A stretch of 64,000 nucleotides of DNA from JACSRF01 sp964504445 (GTDB lineage Bacteria > Chloroflexota > Anaerolineae > Promineifilales > Promineifilaceae): assembly GCA_964504445.1 (NCBI GenBank), contig CAZDEO010000020.1, forward strand, positions 1 through 64,000, read 5' to 3'. Shown in pieces: positions 44,324 to 52,310 of the stretch. Below the pieces are notes generated by a model. That model did not search any database. It had not been told where the DNA came from and worked only from the letters and a program-made list of their open reading frames with translations. A program made the translations under genes and the position numbers. Position 1 is the stretch's first letter, and each line of letters begins with the position of its first letter.

Positions 44324-44412
44324 TTGAACCGCAGAGAGCGCTGAGAATGCAGAGATTTCTCCCTAATCTCTCTGAGAATCTCTGTGTCTCCTCCGTGAAT
44401 CTCCGTGTAACT
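44324..44412. repeat. CTCTGTG/CCGCAGAG-type imperfect repeat overlapping the hemD end
   Basis: Degenerate units such as CGCAGAGA, TCTCTGAGAATCTCTGTG and TCCGTGAATCTCCGTG fill the hemB-hemD gap and the last 50 coding bases of hemD. GCAGAGATT and AATCTCTCTG can pair. Low-complexity CAGAG-rich spacers of this kind are known from several bacterial phyla. Confidence 0.6.
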
Positions 44413-45160
44413 TGACCATTACATTAACTTCAAAATGTTCTCGCAGAACCTGTACCAGACCCTCAATGGTATATTCGTCGGGAACCAGGTCAACGCGCAG
44501 GTTAAATTTGGCCGCTTCGGCGGCGGTGACGGGGCCTATGCAGACAATAACGGCGTGCGCGAAATTTGACACGTTGTGCAACCTTGTCAACTTGATAAAG
44601 TTGCGCACGCTGGAGGGGCTGGTAAAGGTGATGGCGTCGAAACCGGCGGCGAGGTCAGCCAGAGCGGCGGGGGTGGGCACGGCCGTTACCGTCTCATACA
44701 GCGCCACGTCATCCGCTTCAGCCCCCTGCTGCCGTAACAATTCCACAATCTGCGGGCGGCCCTGTTTTGCACGGGGCAGCAGCACCCGCTTACCGCGCAA
44801 ATCCCCCAACCCCAGCGCCAGTTGCTCGCCAGTGAATTCGTCGGGCATAAAGTCCGCGGTGAGACCGCGCTCGGCCAGTTTGTCTGCTGTTGCTGAACCA
44901 ACCGCCGCCACCGCGACGCCATCCACCCGAATACCGCGTTCATCCACGCGGCGAAAGAAGAACTCAACGGCGTTGACGCTAGTAAAAATCAGCCAATCGT
45001 ACTGCGGCAGGCAGCCCAGTGCCGCGTCCAATGGCTCTGGCGGCAGGGGGACAAAATCAATCACCGGAAAAATGATGGGGGTGAACCCGGCAGCCGCCAG
45101 CTTGTGAGCAAATGCATCCGCCTGTGCGCGGCTGCGGGTGACGACGATGCGCTTACGCAT
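44363..45160 (-). CDS. hemD: Uroporphyrinogen-III synthase
   Basis: A 265-residue HemD that closes hydroxymethylbilane to uroporphyrinogen III. The weakly conserved two-lobe fold is seen in RIVVTRSRAQADAFAHKL, WLIFTSVNAVEFFF, VAAVGSATADKLAERGL and FDAITFTSPSSVRNF. The ATG at 45160 overlaps the hemC stop (ATGCGTAA), with GGAG upstream. The last 17 residues are Arg/Asp-rich and encoded by a CTCTGTG repeat, so the natural C-terminus has probably been replaced or extended. Confidence 0.92.
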   Translation of the reverse strand: MRKRIVVTRSRAQADAFAHKLAAAGFTPIIFPVIDFVPLPPEPLDAALGCLPQYDWLIFTSVNAVEFFFRRVDERGIRVDGVAVAAVGSATADKLAERGLTADFMPDEFTGEQLALGLGDLRGKRVLLPRAKQGRPQIVELLRQQGAEADDVALYETVTAVPTPAALADLAAGFDAITFTSPSSVRNFIKLTRLHNVSNFAHAVIVCIGPVTAAEAAKFNLRVDLVPDEYTIEGLVQVLREHFEVNVMVKLHGDSRRRHRDSQRD

Positions 45161-46061
45161 GGCGCAAAATCTCCGCTGCACCTTGTTGGCGGGCCTCCGC
45201 GGCTAAAGATGCGCCCAACTCCCAGGGGGCGTAGCCTGTGCCCTCGACGACAATGGCGCGACGGCCGTCTAGCGCTCCCACAAAGCCGGTCAGGTGCAAG
45301 CGTTCGTGCTGCCAGGCGGCATAGGCGGCAATGGGCACGGCGCAGCCGCCGCCCAAGTGGTGCAAGAAGCTGCGTTCGGCGGTAACGGCCGCGCGTACCG
45401 GTAGCTGGTCTAGGGGGGCCAGCAGACGTAGGGTCTCGGCATCAGCGGCGCGGCACTGCACGGCCAGCGCCCCCTGCCCCGGCGCAGGCAGCATCACGTC
45501 CAGGGGCAGCCAGTGGGTGACGTGGGCCTCTAAATTCAGGCGCAGCAAGCCCGCCGCCGCCAGCACGGTGGCGTCATAGTCTCCTTGCACGGCCTTGCGA
45601 ATGCGGGTTTCCACGTTGCCGCGAATGGAGCGTACCTGTAAATCGGGGCGGGCTTGGTGCAGTTGCGCCTGGCGGCGCGGGCTGCTGGTGCCCACCACCG
45701 CACCAGCGGGCAGGGTGTCCAGCGTCCAGCCATTTTTGGCTACCAGCGCATCGCGCACATCCGCACGGCCCACGATGGCGCCCAGGGTCAGGCCAGGGGC
45801 ATCTTCGACAGGCAAATCTTTGAGGGAATGAACGGCTAAATGGATACGGCCGTTACGCAATGATTCCTCCAACTCGGCCGTAAACAACCCCTTGCCCCCA
45901 ATTTGGGGCAGCGGCTTGTCCAGGGTCTTGTCCCCCTGAGTGATAAAGCTCTCCGCCTGGCACGCCAAACCGGGCCAGGCAGCTTGCAACTGCTGAATAA
46001 TGTGCCGGGTTTGCCATAAAGCAAGCTGGGAGGTGCGGGTTCCGATGGTTAAAGGAGACAT
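45153..46061 (-). CDS. hemC: Porphobilinogen deaminase (hydroxymethylbilane synthase)
   Basis: A 302-residue HemC polymerising four porphobilinogens on its dipyrromethane cofactor. Signatures: IGTRTSQLALWQT, FTAELEESLRNGRIHLAVHSLKDLP, TSSPRRQAQL and RGNVETRIRK. The cofactor cysteine sits in FLHHLGGGCAVPIAAYA (about residue 236). It overlaps hemD by eight bases. Six heptanucleotides lie between it and hemA. Confidence 0.97.
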   Translation of the reverse strand: MSPLTIGTRTSQLALWQTRHIIQQLQAAWPGLACQAESFITQGDKTLDKPLPQIGGKGLFTAELEESLRNGRIHLAVHSLKDLPVEDAPGLTLGAIVGRADVRDALVAKNGWTLDTLPAGAVVGTSSPRRQAQLHQARPDLQVRSIRGNVETRIRKAVQGDYDATVLAAAGLLRLNLEAHVTHWLPLDVMLPAPGQGALAVQCRAADAETLRLLAPLDQLPVRAAVTAERSFLHHLGGGCAVPIAAYAAWQHERLHLTGFVGALDGRRAIVVEGTGYAPWELGASLAAEARQQGAAEILRHA

Positions 46062-46063
46062 GG

Positions 46064-46105
46064 TGATTGACGATTAGCGGTTGACGATTGACGATTGGCG
46101 ACTGG
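46064..46105. repeat. Six tandem CGATTGA-type heptanucleotides at the hemA-hemC junction
   Basis: Consecutive units TGATTGA, CGATTAG, CGGTTGA, CGATTGA, CGATTGG, CGACTGG fill the 12-base gap and the last 32 bases of hemA, including its stop. The terminal residues of HemA are encoded by the array. Confidence 0.8.
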
Positions 46106-47396
46106 TGTCTGGCGCGTTGTCTGATAGGCCAAATAATTCGCGCACCGTTTCAGCGTAAACGGCCGCTTCTTCTTCCCGCGCTTTGGTACGCAAATGGTGC
46201 ATTGGCTCATGGAGCAGTTTGTTAACCAGCGAGCGGGACAAATGGTTTAGCTGGGCCAGCGTGGCCGGGTCGGCATTATCCAGGTGACGCAGGGCACGGG
46301 CTAATTCTTGTTGGCGAATGTCCTCGGCATGTTGGCGCAAATCGGCAATGACCGGATTAACGGCCAATTCGCGCATCTGATTAGTAAAGGTGGTTAGTTC
46401 CTCGGCGATAATGGCTTCTACGCGGGGCACCTCAGCCTGCCGGGCGGTGTAGGCTTCGTCCAGGTTGCTTTGCAGGGCGTCGGCGTCGTAGAGGTAAACG
46501 TGGGGGATGGCGGCCACGGCTGTTTCCACATCTCTGGGTACGGCAATATCCAGTAGCGCCAACGGCCGTTGCGGGCGCTGCGCCATGGCCTCAGCCACCA
46601 TCGCCTGGGTCAGCACCGGTTCCATAGCCGAGGTGGCGCTAATCACTGCGTCGGCTTGCGCCAGGGCCGTAGGCAAGTCGGCCATCTCCACCACCTGGGC
46701 CTGGTAGCGTGCCGCCAGTTCCGCAGCGCGCTGGCGCGTGCGGTTGGCAATGGCAATCTGCGCCACGCCGCGATGCTGCAACCCTTTCAGGGCCAACTGC
46801 CCCATTTCACCCGCACCCACTACTAGGACATGCCTACGGCGCAGGTCTCCCAGAATCTGTTCGGCCTGGGCCAGGGCCATGGAGCTGGTGCTGGCGGGAT
46901 TTCTGCTAATCTCTGTCTCCGTGCGTGCGCGTTTGCCCACGCGAATGGCTGTCTCAAACAAGGTTTTAAGCTGTGGGCCGGCCGTTTTGGCTCGCACGGC
47001 CGTCACGTAAGCGTCTGTCACCTGCCCTAAAATTTGCGCCTCGCCTAAAATGCGCGATTCCAGCCCGGCCGCTACGCGGAACAGATGCCGCGCCACGTCA
47101 TAGCCCAGGTGGGTGTAGAGATGCTTATAAAACTGAGCGGGGTCCACTCCGCGCATGTCGCCCAACAGGGTAGCCAACAGGGTTTGCCAACCAGTGGCGG
47201 CATGGTCAATGACGGCGTATAGTTCCAGGCGGTTGCAGGTGGAAAGAATGACCAATTCGCGCACCGGTGCGGGCAGGGCCAGCGCTCCACCGCCTGCGGC
47301 CGTTAAATCAGCCAGGGAGCAACTGAGCCTTTCGCGCAGGGCTACGGGCGCGGTGTGGTGGCTGAGGCCCAGGGTGACAATTCGGGTAGCGTGCAT
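46074..47396 (-). CDS. hemA: Glutamyl-tRNA reductase
   Basis: A 440-residue HemA reducing Glu-tRNA(Glu) to glutamate-1-semialdehyde, the committed step of the C5 pathway. LGLSHHTAPVALRERL and ILSTCNRLELYAV (catalytic Cys) open the protein, VVGAGEMGQLALKGL is the NADPH site, and the dimerisation helices complete it. GAGGG lies just before the ATG. Its tail SRQSSIVNR is encoded by a heptad repeat. Together with hemL it shows the organism uses the C5 route, not ALA synthase. Confidence 0.97.
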   Translation of the reverse strand: MHATRIVTLGLSHHTAPVALRERLSCSLADLTAAGGGALALPAPVRELVILSTCNRLELYAVIDHAATGWQTLLATLLGDMRGVDPAQFYKHLYTHLGYDVARHLFRVAAGLESRILGEAQILGQVTDAYVTAVRAKTAGPQLKTLFETAIRVGKRARTETEISRNPASTSSMALAQAEQILGDLRRRHVLVVGAGEMGQLALKGLQHRGVAQIAIANRTRQRAAELAARYQAQVVEMADLPTALAQADAVISATSAMEPVLTQAMVAEAMAQRPQRPLALLDIAVPRDVETAVAAIPHVYLYDADALQSNLDEAYTARQAEVPRVEAIIAEELTTFTNQMRELAVNPVIADLRQHAEDIRQQELARALRHLDNADPATLAQLNHLSRSLVNKLLHEPMHHLRTKAREEEAAVYAETVRELFGLSDNAPDTSRQSSIVNR

Positions 47397-47406
47397 AGTT
47401 TATCCC

Positions 47407-48765
47407 TCACACAGACTGTGAAAAGATGCGCGTTTCTGGTTTGTTGTGCCGCAGGCGCATGTCTAGGGCCATGGCGGCGTTGCGTAGGAACGGCCGTCCT
47501 GCTTCGGTGAGCTTCATCTCCTGTCCTTCAAACGTCACCAGGCCATCTTCCAGAAGCGGGGCCAAAAATTGGCGCACGTCGTCCACCTGGGCGTCATCAC
47601 GCAACTGCACGCGCATCTGCGTCATAAATTGCAGGATTTGCTCGCGGTAAAATTGGTCTTCGGCCGTTAAAACGTGGCCGCGATGGGTGGGAATATGCCC
47701 CGCCAGCAGCGCATCCTTGTACTCATTCAAGCTCTTGGCATTTTGGTGAAAGCAGGTTGGCGCCTCGGAAATAGAACTGACGCCCAATCCCAGCATCACG
47801 TCTGTGCGCTGGTCGGTGTAGCCCATAAAGTTGCGGTGCAGGCGATTTTCCGCAAAGGCTTGCGCCAAAGAATCTTCGGGCAGGGCAAAATGGTCTAACC
47901 CCATCTCCACGTAACCAGCTGCCAAAAAGATGTCTCGCGCCACTTCGTACAGCGCACGCTTGTCTCCCCCTTTGGGCAAATCTTCTTCCGTAAAGAGGCG
48001 GTGCGCCTTTTTCACCCAGGGCACAAAAGCAAAGCTGTACAGGGCGATGCGGTCTGGGCGTAGTGCAACAGTAATGTCTGCGGCGCGGCGCATCTTTTCT
48101 ACAGTTTGACCCGGCAGGCCATAAATCAGGTCATAATTAACCGATTCAAAACCCACTTCACGGGCCAATTGGGTCAGGTCGCGGGTCATTTCTACCGGCT
48201 GAATGCGGTTGATCAGGCGCTGCACCTCTGGGTCATAATCCTGCACGCCCATGCTGATGCGCTGAAAGCCCAGTTCGCGCAATATTTCGAGCTGTGCCCG
48301 GTTAGTGGAGCGGGGGCTGACCTCAATGGACCCCTCAAAGTCAGCGGGGTCCATGGTCACGCTGTCCATAATGGGCTGCAAAAGCTGGCGCAAACTTTCC
48401 GCGCTGTAAAAGGTAGGAGTGCCGCCGCCCAGGTGAATTTGCTTGACCGGCGCGTTGCGTAACTGGGGCAAGGCATCCAGGTACAGTGCCCACTCTTTGT
48501 GCAGAGCGTCGGTGTAGGTTGCTTCGTTGCCATGATTGCGGGTGATGAAGGTGTTACAGCCGCAAAATGTGCAAAGGGTTTCACAAAAAGGGATGTGGAT
48601 GTACATGGACCAGGTGGCCTGGGGCGCAGCAAAGGCTTGCCGCAGGGCGTCTAGCCATTGGTCTGTGGTGGGGTCATCGCTCCAGTAGGGCACGGTGGGG
48701 TAGCTGGTGTAGCGGGGCGCGGGAATGTCGTATTTGGCGAGTAATTCTGTGCGGTTCATCATCAT
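47407..48765 (-). CDS. hemN: Oxygen-independent coproporphyrinogen III oxidase
   Basis: A 452-residue radical-SAM enzyme converting coproporphyrinogen III to protoporphyrinogen IX without oxygen. The N-terminal RYTSYPTVPYW is diagnostic of true HemN rather than HemW. The cluster motif is C61-x3-C65-x2-C68 followed by G-C70. It ends ten bases before hemA. An oxygen-independent enzyme fits an anaerobic or facultative lifestyle and possible Crp/Fnr-type control of the cluster. Confidence 0.96.
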   Translation of the reverse strand: MMMNRTELLAKYDIPAPRYTSYPTVPYWSDDPTTDQWLDALRQAFAAPQATWSMYIHIPFCETLCTFCGCNTFITRNHGNEATYTDALHKEWALYLDALPQLRNAPVKQIHLGGGTPTFYSAESLRQLLQPIMDSVTMDPADFEGSIEVSPRSTNRAQLEILRELGFQRISMGVQDYDPEVQRLINRIQPVEMTRDLTQLAREVGFESVNYDLIYGLPGQTVEKMRRAADITVALRPDRIALYSFAFVPWVKKAHRLFTEEDLPKGGDKRALYEVARDIFLAAGYVEMGLDHFALPEDSLAQAFAENRLHRNFMGYTDQRTDVMLGLGVSSISEAPTCFHQNAKSLNEYKDALLAGHIPTHRGHVLTAEDQFYREQILQFMTQMRVQLRDDAQVDDVRQFLAPLLEDGLVTFEGQEMKLTEAGRPFLRNAAMALDMRLRHNKPETRIFSQSV

Positions 48766-48783
48766 CGGGTATCCGTTATGGGG

Positions 48784-49788
48784 CTACAACCAGCCCTGGC
48801 AATTTTCGGTAGCCAGGGTAGCAAATAGGGCCACGTGGGCAGGCGAATCGTTGAGGGCGGGGATGTAGTGGAATTCTTTGCCCCCTGCCTCAAGAAAGTA
48901 GTGGCGGTTTTCCACGTCAATTTCTTCTACTGTCTCCAGGCAGTCGGCGGCAAAGCCGGGGCAAATGACGTCTACGCGCTCGGTGCCCGCGGCGCCCAAC
49001 TTTTGCATGGTTTTGTCGGTGTAGGGCTGCAGCCACGCCTCCGGCCCAAAGCGTGATTGGAAGGTAAGCTGCCATTGGTCGTCGCCCAAGCCTAATTCGG
49101 AGGAAATAAGTTCGGCCGTATCTTTGCATTGGCATTCGTAGGGGTCGCCCTTGCGGGTATAACGGGCGGGTACGCCGTGCATGGAGTAGATGAGTTGGGA
49201 ACGGCCGTCTAACGCTCCCCGTGTTGCCCAATGCGCGCGAATTGAATCGGCAATGGCCTGGATGTAGAGAGGGTGGCGGCAATATTCATGCACGGTGCGA
49301 ATTTCAGGCAGCCATTCCCACCGTTTTAGCTCATCAAACACCACGTCGAAAATGGTGCCCACCGTTGTGACCGAATATTGGGGATACATGGGTAAAATAA
49401 GGAAGCGGCGCGCCCCAGCCTGGCGCAACTCCGCCAGCCCTTGCCGAATGGAGGGCTGCCCATAGCGCATGGCTAACACCACATGCACAGACTGCGCCCA
49501 TTCTGCGCGCAACTTTGCCTGCAACTGCTCCGCCACGCGCCGCGAGTAGACCAATAGGGGTGAGCCTTCTTCCGTCCAAATGGCGGCGTAAGCCTCGGCC
49601 GACTTTTTGGGGCGCACGTTGAGGATGATGCCGTACAAAATGGGGTACCAAAGCCAGCGCGGGTAATCAATGACGCGCTTGTCAGAAAGGAACTCCCGCA
49701 GATACGGCCGTAACGCTTTTTTAGTCGGCGCCGCCGGAGTGCCCAAATTCACCAGCAAAATACCAATGGGGTCTTTTTCGTAAGGCAT
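48784..49788 (-). CDS. hemH: Ferrochelatase
   Basis: A 334-residue ferrochelatase that inserts Fe2+ (into protoporphyrin IX, or coproporphyrin III in the monoderm pathway). LLVNLGTPAAPT at the start, LPMYPQYSVTTVGT, and SMHGVPARYTRKGDPYECQC with the catalytic His are visible. The presence of HemN-type HemN beside it favours the protoporphyrin route, but no hemG or hemY is in the window. There is no clear ribosome binding site and the upstream gap holds a hairpin. Confidence 0.95.
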   Translation of the reverse strand: MPYEKDPIGILLVNLGTPAAPTKKALRPYLREFLSDKRVIDYPRWLWYPILYGIILNVRPKKSAEAYAAIWTEEGSPLLVYSRRVAEQLQAKLRAEWAQSVHVVLAMRYGQPSIRQGLAELRQAGARRFLILPMYPQYSVTTVGTIFDVVFDELKRWEWLPEIRTVHEYCRHPLYIQAIADSIRAHWATRGALDGRSQLIYSMHGVPARYTRKGDPYECQCKDTAELISSELGLGDDQWQLTFQSRFGPEAWLQPYTDKTMQKLGAAGTERVDVICPGFAADCLETVEEIDVENRHYFLEAGGKEFHYIPALNDSPAHVALFATLATENCQGWL

Positions 49789-49808
49789 GTTGGGTGTTTG
49801 GATGGTTT

Positions 49809-49854
49809 GTTGGTTGGATGGCAGGCTAACGGGCTAACCAACCATCCAACCAAC
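49809..49854. repeat. 13-bp perfect inverted repeat between the PucC-like gene and hemH
   Basis: GTTGGTTGGATGG (49809-49821) and CCATCCAACCAAC (49842-49854) enclose a 20-base loop with GGCTAAC twice. It begins ten bases after the transporter stop. No U-run follows on the minus strand, so an RNA-stability or spacer role is more likely than termination. Confidence 0.6.
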
Positions 49855-49863
49855 ACCACAAAT

Positions 49864-51195
49864 TTAATCCGCAGCTACCGTTGCCGGTGTGGGCACAGGC
49901 AGCGGCACGTCATCCCGCGCCGCCTCAGAAACGGTAATGTCCAGCTTGCCAATGGCAACCATGGCCACAACCAGCAGCACCGCCTCCACGGCAAAGGCCG
50001 TGCCATAGGCTACCAAGTGGTTTTCGTTAGTCAGGGCGTGCATGCCGTCTACCAACATGCCGCCCAGCAAGCTGGCTAAAGCGCGGCCCAGCTGGTGGCC
50101 TACCCCCCACACGCCCACCATCAACCCGGCGCGCTTCAGGCTGGTGAATTCTACCGTGTAAGCCAACAGGCTGGCCGCTGACAAACCGGTACCCAGGCCA
50201 AGCCCCAACACAAACAGGCGCAGCAGGTTGGCATTTTGCAGCGCTCCCGCCAAAACAATGCCGGGGAAGAGCAAAATGACAACGCCCAGGCCCAGGCGAA
50301 AAACGCGCTTCATGCCCAACAGTTTGAGCAAAAATAGGCCGGAGAGCAAAATGGAGAGCAGCGTGCCCAAACCCCAGAACATGGTTAGCTGGGTGGTTTG
50401 GCCCACGTCCAGGCCAAACACCAGGCCGCCGTATGGCTCTAGCAGCACATCTTGCATTTGTGTGCCCAGCAGGGTAAGGGTAACAATGAAGAAGAAGAGG
50501 CGTACCATAGGGTCGCGCCACAGCAGGGTGCGGAAGGTTTCGCCAAAGCTAATGGCCCGCGCTTCCTGGGTGGCCTGGCGTGCCGCTGCGGTGCGCGGCT
50601 CTTGCTTAATGGCGGCCAAAGCGGAAAAGATGGCCGCTAACACGCCAATGGTAATAACAACGGCCGTTAACCGCCCAGCACTGTACGGCCGTAACGCCTG
50701 CCCCACAATGCCCGCGCCGGCAATCAGCCCCACCATTTTCACCACCTCGTATAAATTAACTGCCCGCGAACGGGCTGCGCCCGGCGCAAATTTGTCGGCA
50801 ATGAGGGCGTGGAAGGTGTTGTTCGCCAAATTTTTGCCCACGCCATACACAATCAGCGCTACCAGCGTCGCTACCGCGCCCACGCTTACCAGGCTGCTGG
50901 TGTTCAGAACCAGCACCACGGAAAGTGCCGCACCCAGCCCCGACAGCACGGCACCCAGCATCAGGTATGGCTCGCGGCGCAGCCCCGCCAACGGCCGTGT
51001 GTCCGACACATACCCCAGCCAGATGCGCACGGGCGCCACCAGCAGCGGCACAGCCAAAAACAACCCCGCCAGCGTCACCGGCAAGCCTAGCTCCACCACC
51101 ATCACCCGGTTAATGACGCTGCCCGCCAAAATACTGATCAATGTCAAGCTCAGGGGCGCCCCCGCCAGCCGCACTAAATCAAATACCTTTTTCAT
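49864..51195 (-). CDS. MFS transporter, PucC/LhaA (BCH) family
   Basis: A protein of about 443 residues with 12 membrane helices. The sequence style (LGLPVTLAGLFLAVPLLVAPVRIWLGYVSDTRP and LVGVWGVGHQLGRALASLLGG) is that of the PucC/LhaA family, known from light-harvesting complex assembly in phototrophs, with homologues in non-phototrophs. Start at 51195 chosen because GAGGT is nine bases upstream; an ATG nine bases earlier is possible. Sitting at the head of the hem genes suggests transport or handling of a tetrapyrrole, though that is inference; no photosynthesis gene is present here. Confidence 0.8.
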   Translation of the reverse strand: MKKVFDLVRLAGAPLSLTLISILAGSVINRVMVVELGLPVTLAGLFLAVPLLVAPVRIWLGYVSDTRPLAGLRREPYLMLGAVLSGLGAALSVVLVLNTSSLVSVGAVATLVALIVYGVGKNLANNTFHALIADKFAPGAARSRAVNLYEVVKMVGLIAGAGIVGQALRPYSAGRLTAVVITIGVLAAIFSALAAIKQEPRTAAARQATQEARAISFGETFRTLLWRDPMVRLFFFIVTLTLLGTQMQDVLLEPYGGLVFGLDVGQTTQLTMFWGLGTLLSILLSGLFLLKLLGMKRVFRLGLGVVILLFPGIVLAGALQNANLLRLFVLGLGLGTGLSAASLLAYTVEFTSLKRAGLMVGVWGVGHQLGRALASLLGGMLVDGMHALTNENHLVAYGTAFAVEAVLLVVAMVAIGKLDITVSEAARDDVPLPVPTPATVAAD

Positions 51196-51322
51196 GATGT
51201 ACATACCTCGCTAATGATTTTCTTTTCTCTGCGCAGTGCGAAGCGCCAAACAAAAGCCGGAATTTGCCCGGCACCTCACGCCGCCTATCCTTCTCTTACC
51301 TCTTCCCGACGTAAATCAGCCC

Positions 51323-51988
51323 TTACTCGTGGAGCAGGTTCTGCCCGGCATTTGCGTTTTCACCTCTTATCACGTCGTATGCCTCGGCAATGGCTAGGTG
51401 AACGGCGTTTAGGAGTTGGTTGATACGGCGCATCAGGCGCAGGTTGTCTTGCTGGCGCACGCCGGCCGTGTCTGGCAGTTGTAGTGCCACCTCAATCAGT
51501 TCGTCGCGGAAAAACATAGAGGCTGCCAGAGCATCTGTCAGAGCCATCCCCGCAGCCTGGTTGAGACGGCCGTACTCCTGCCCAATGGCCTGCGCCTCCG
51601 CCAATAGCCCCCCATTGGCCTCCTCGCTAGAAATATATTGCAGCGTCAACCCCATCAGCCGCCGCCCCAACTGCCGATGGCGCTCGCGATGGTCAGCATC
51701 CATGGTCTCCATCCATGGCTTATGCTGCTGTGCCTGCACCCCCTGCCGCGCGCGCACCATGGCCTGCTCCGCCCATACTTGGGCCATAGAAACGGGCTGC
51801 TGCGCTCTTTTCTGCTCTTGCAAAAAGCGGTTTAGGTCATTTTCTGAAAAGCGTCGGTGCCCCCCCGGGGTCAACATATAAGGAATGGCGCCGTTATCCG
51901 CCCAGCGCCGCAGCGTACCCGGATGCACATTCAACAGGGCGGCAGCTTCCTTCAAAGAGAGCCAGTTGTCTGTTACCGTTTCAACCAT
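51323..51988 (-). CDS. MerR/excisionase-type HTH regulator with C-terminal helical domain
   Basis: A 221-residue protein. Residues 8-60 form a MerR/excisionase-like winged helix: LSLKEAAALLNVHPGTLRRWADNG then TPGGHRRFSENDLNRFL. The rest is all-helical with no recognised cofactor motif; it might resemble the helical bundle of CarH-type photoreceptors without the B12-binding Rossmann part, or an RsbR-like sensor. AGGTGAAGGTG lies about ten bases before the ATG. It is the first gene downstream of the regulatory region at 52181-52287 and the probable local regulator of the hem cluster (inference). Confidence 0.75.
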   Translation of the reverse strand: MVETVTDNWLSLKEAAALLNVHPGTLRRWADNGAIPYMLTPGGHRRFSENDLNRFLQEQKRAQQPVSMAQVWAEQAMVRARQGVQAQQHKPWMETMDADHRERHRQLGRRLMGLTLQYISSEEANGGLLAEAQAIGQEYGRLNQAAGMALTDALAASMFFRDELIEVALQLPDTAGVRQQDNLRLMRRINQLLNAVHLAIAEAYDVIRGENANAGQNLLHE

Positions 51989-52030
51989 TGCAAAACACCT
52001 TCACCTGGTGGGCTGTCTGCCCCCTCAAGG

Positions 52031-52076
52031 AAATGGCATTCTCTACCCGCCAGAGACGGATTAGAGAATGCCATTT
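52031..52076. repeat. 14-bp inverted repeat in the regulator leader
   Basis: AAATGGCATTCTCT (52031-52044) and AGAGAATGCCATTT (52063-52076) are exact reverse complements around an 18-base loop, about 45 bases before the regulator start on the minus strand. It could be a leader hairpin or an operator. Confidence 0.7.
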
Positions 52077-52180
52077 TCCTCGACGATAGGAGAACAAGGA
52101 GGTTAACCAGATAATGACATGAAATAGATTGGGGGCGCGTTTATTTGCTGTATAACGGTTTCATAACACCATAAATTCTG

Positions 52181-52220
52181 CATAAATCTATACAATACTG
52201 CTAAATTCTACACATTACTG
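52181..52220. repeat. Imperfect 20-bp direct repeat over the promoter
   Basis: CATAAATCTATACAATACTG and CTAAATTCTACACATTACTG agree at 15 of 20 positions and are adjacent. They overlap the predicted -10 box. MerR/CarH-type proteins often bind direct repeats placed this way, so this is a candidate site for the adjacent regulator. Confidence 0.5.
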
Positions 52221-52232
52221 TCTAAATGACAA
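52205..52232 (-). promoter_or_regulatory. Promoter for the regulator/hem cluster
   Basis: On the minus strand TTGTCA (52232-52227), a 16-base spacer and TAGAAT (52210-52205), giving a start near 52198. It is the only good promoter I see ahead of the minus-strand cluster. Confidence 0.55.
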
Positions 52233-52248
52233 GGGGTTTGGGAAAGGG

Positions 52249-52264
52249 TGTGACATATGTCACA
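52249..52264. promoter_or_regulatory. Crp/Fnr-family-like operator
   Basis: TGTGA-CATATG-TCACA is a perfect 16-bp palindrome with the exact TGTGA-N6-TCACA form of Crp sites. Its centre is about 58 bases upstream of the predicted start, close to a class I activator position. Confidence 0.65.
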
Positions 52265-52271
52265 ATGATTT

Positions 52272-52287
52272 CTATGACATGTCATAG
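52272..52287. promoter_or_regulatory. Second palindromic operator
   Basis: CTATGACATGTCATAG is a perfect 16-bp palindrome centred 23 bases from the Crp-like site, roughly two helical turns away. It shares the GACAT/ATGTC core, so the same protein may bind both. Confidence 0.55.
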
Positions 52288-52310
52288 AAGGGGCACGAGA
52301 AGGCAGGGCG

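Larger units (their letters stand above)
51989..52310. promoter_or_regulatory. Regulatory region upstream of the hem cluster
   Basis: A 322-base AT-rich gap with no ORF of note. From the cluster outward it holds a 14-bp hairpin (52031-52076), a stretch of imperfect direct repeats (52181-52220), a promoter (52205-52232) and two palindromes (52249-52287). The pieces are listed separately. Confidence 0.6.
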
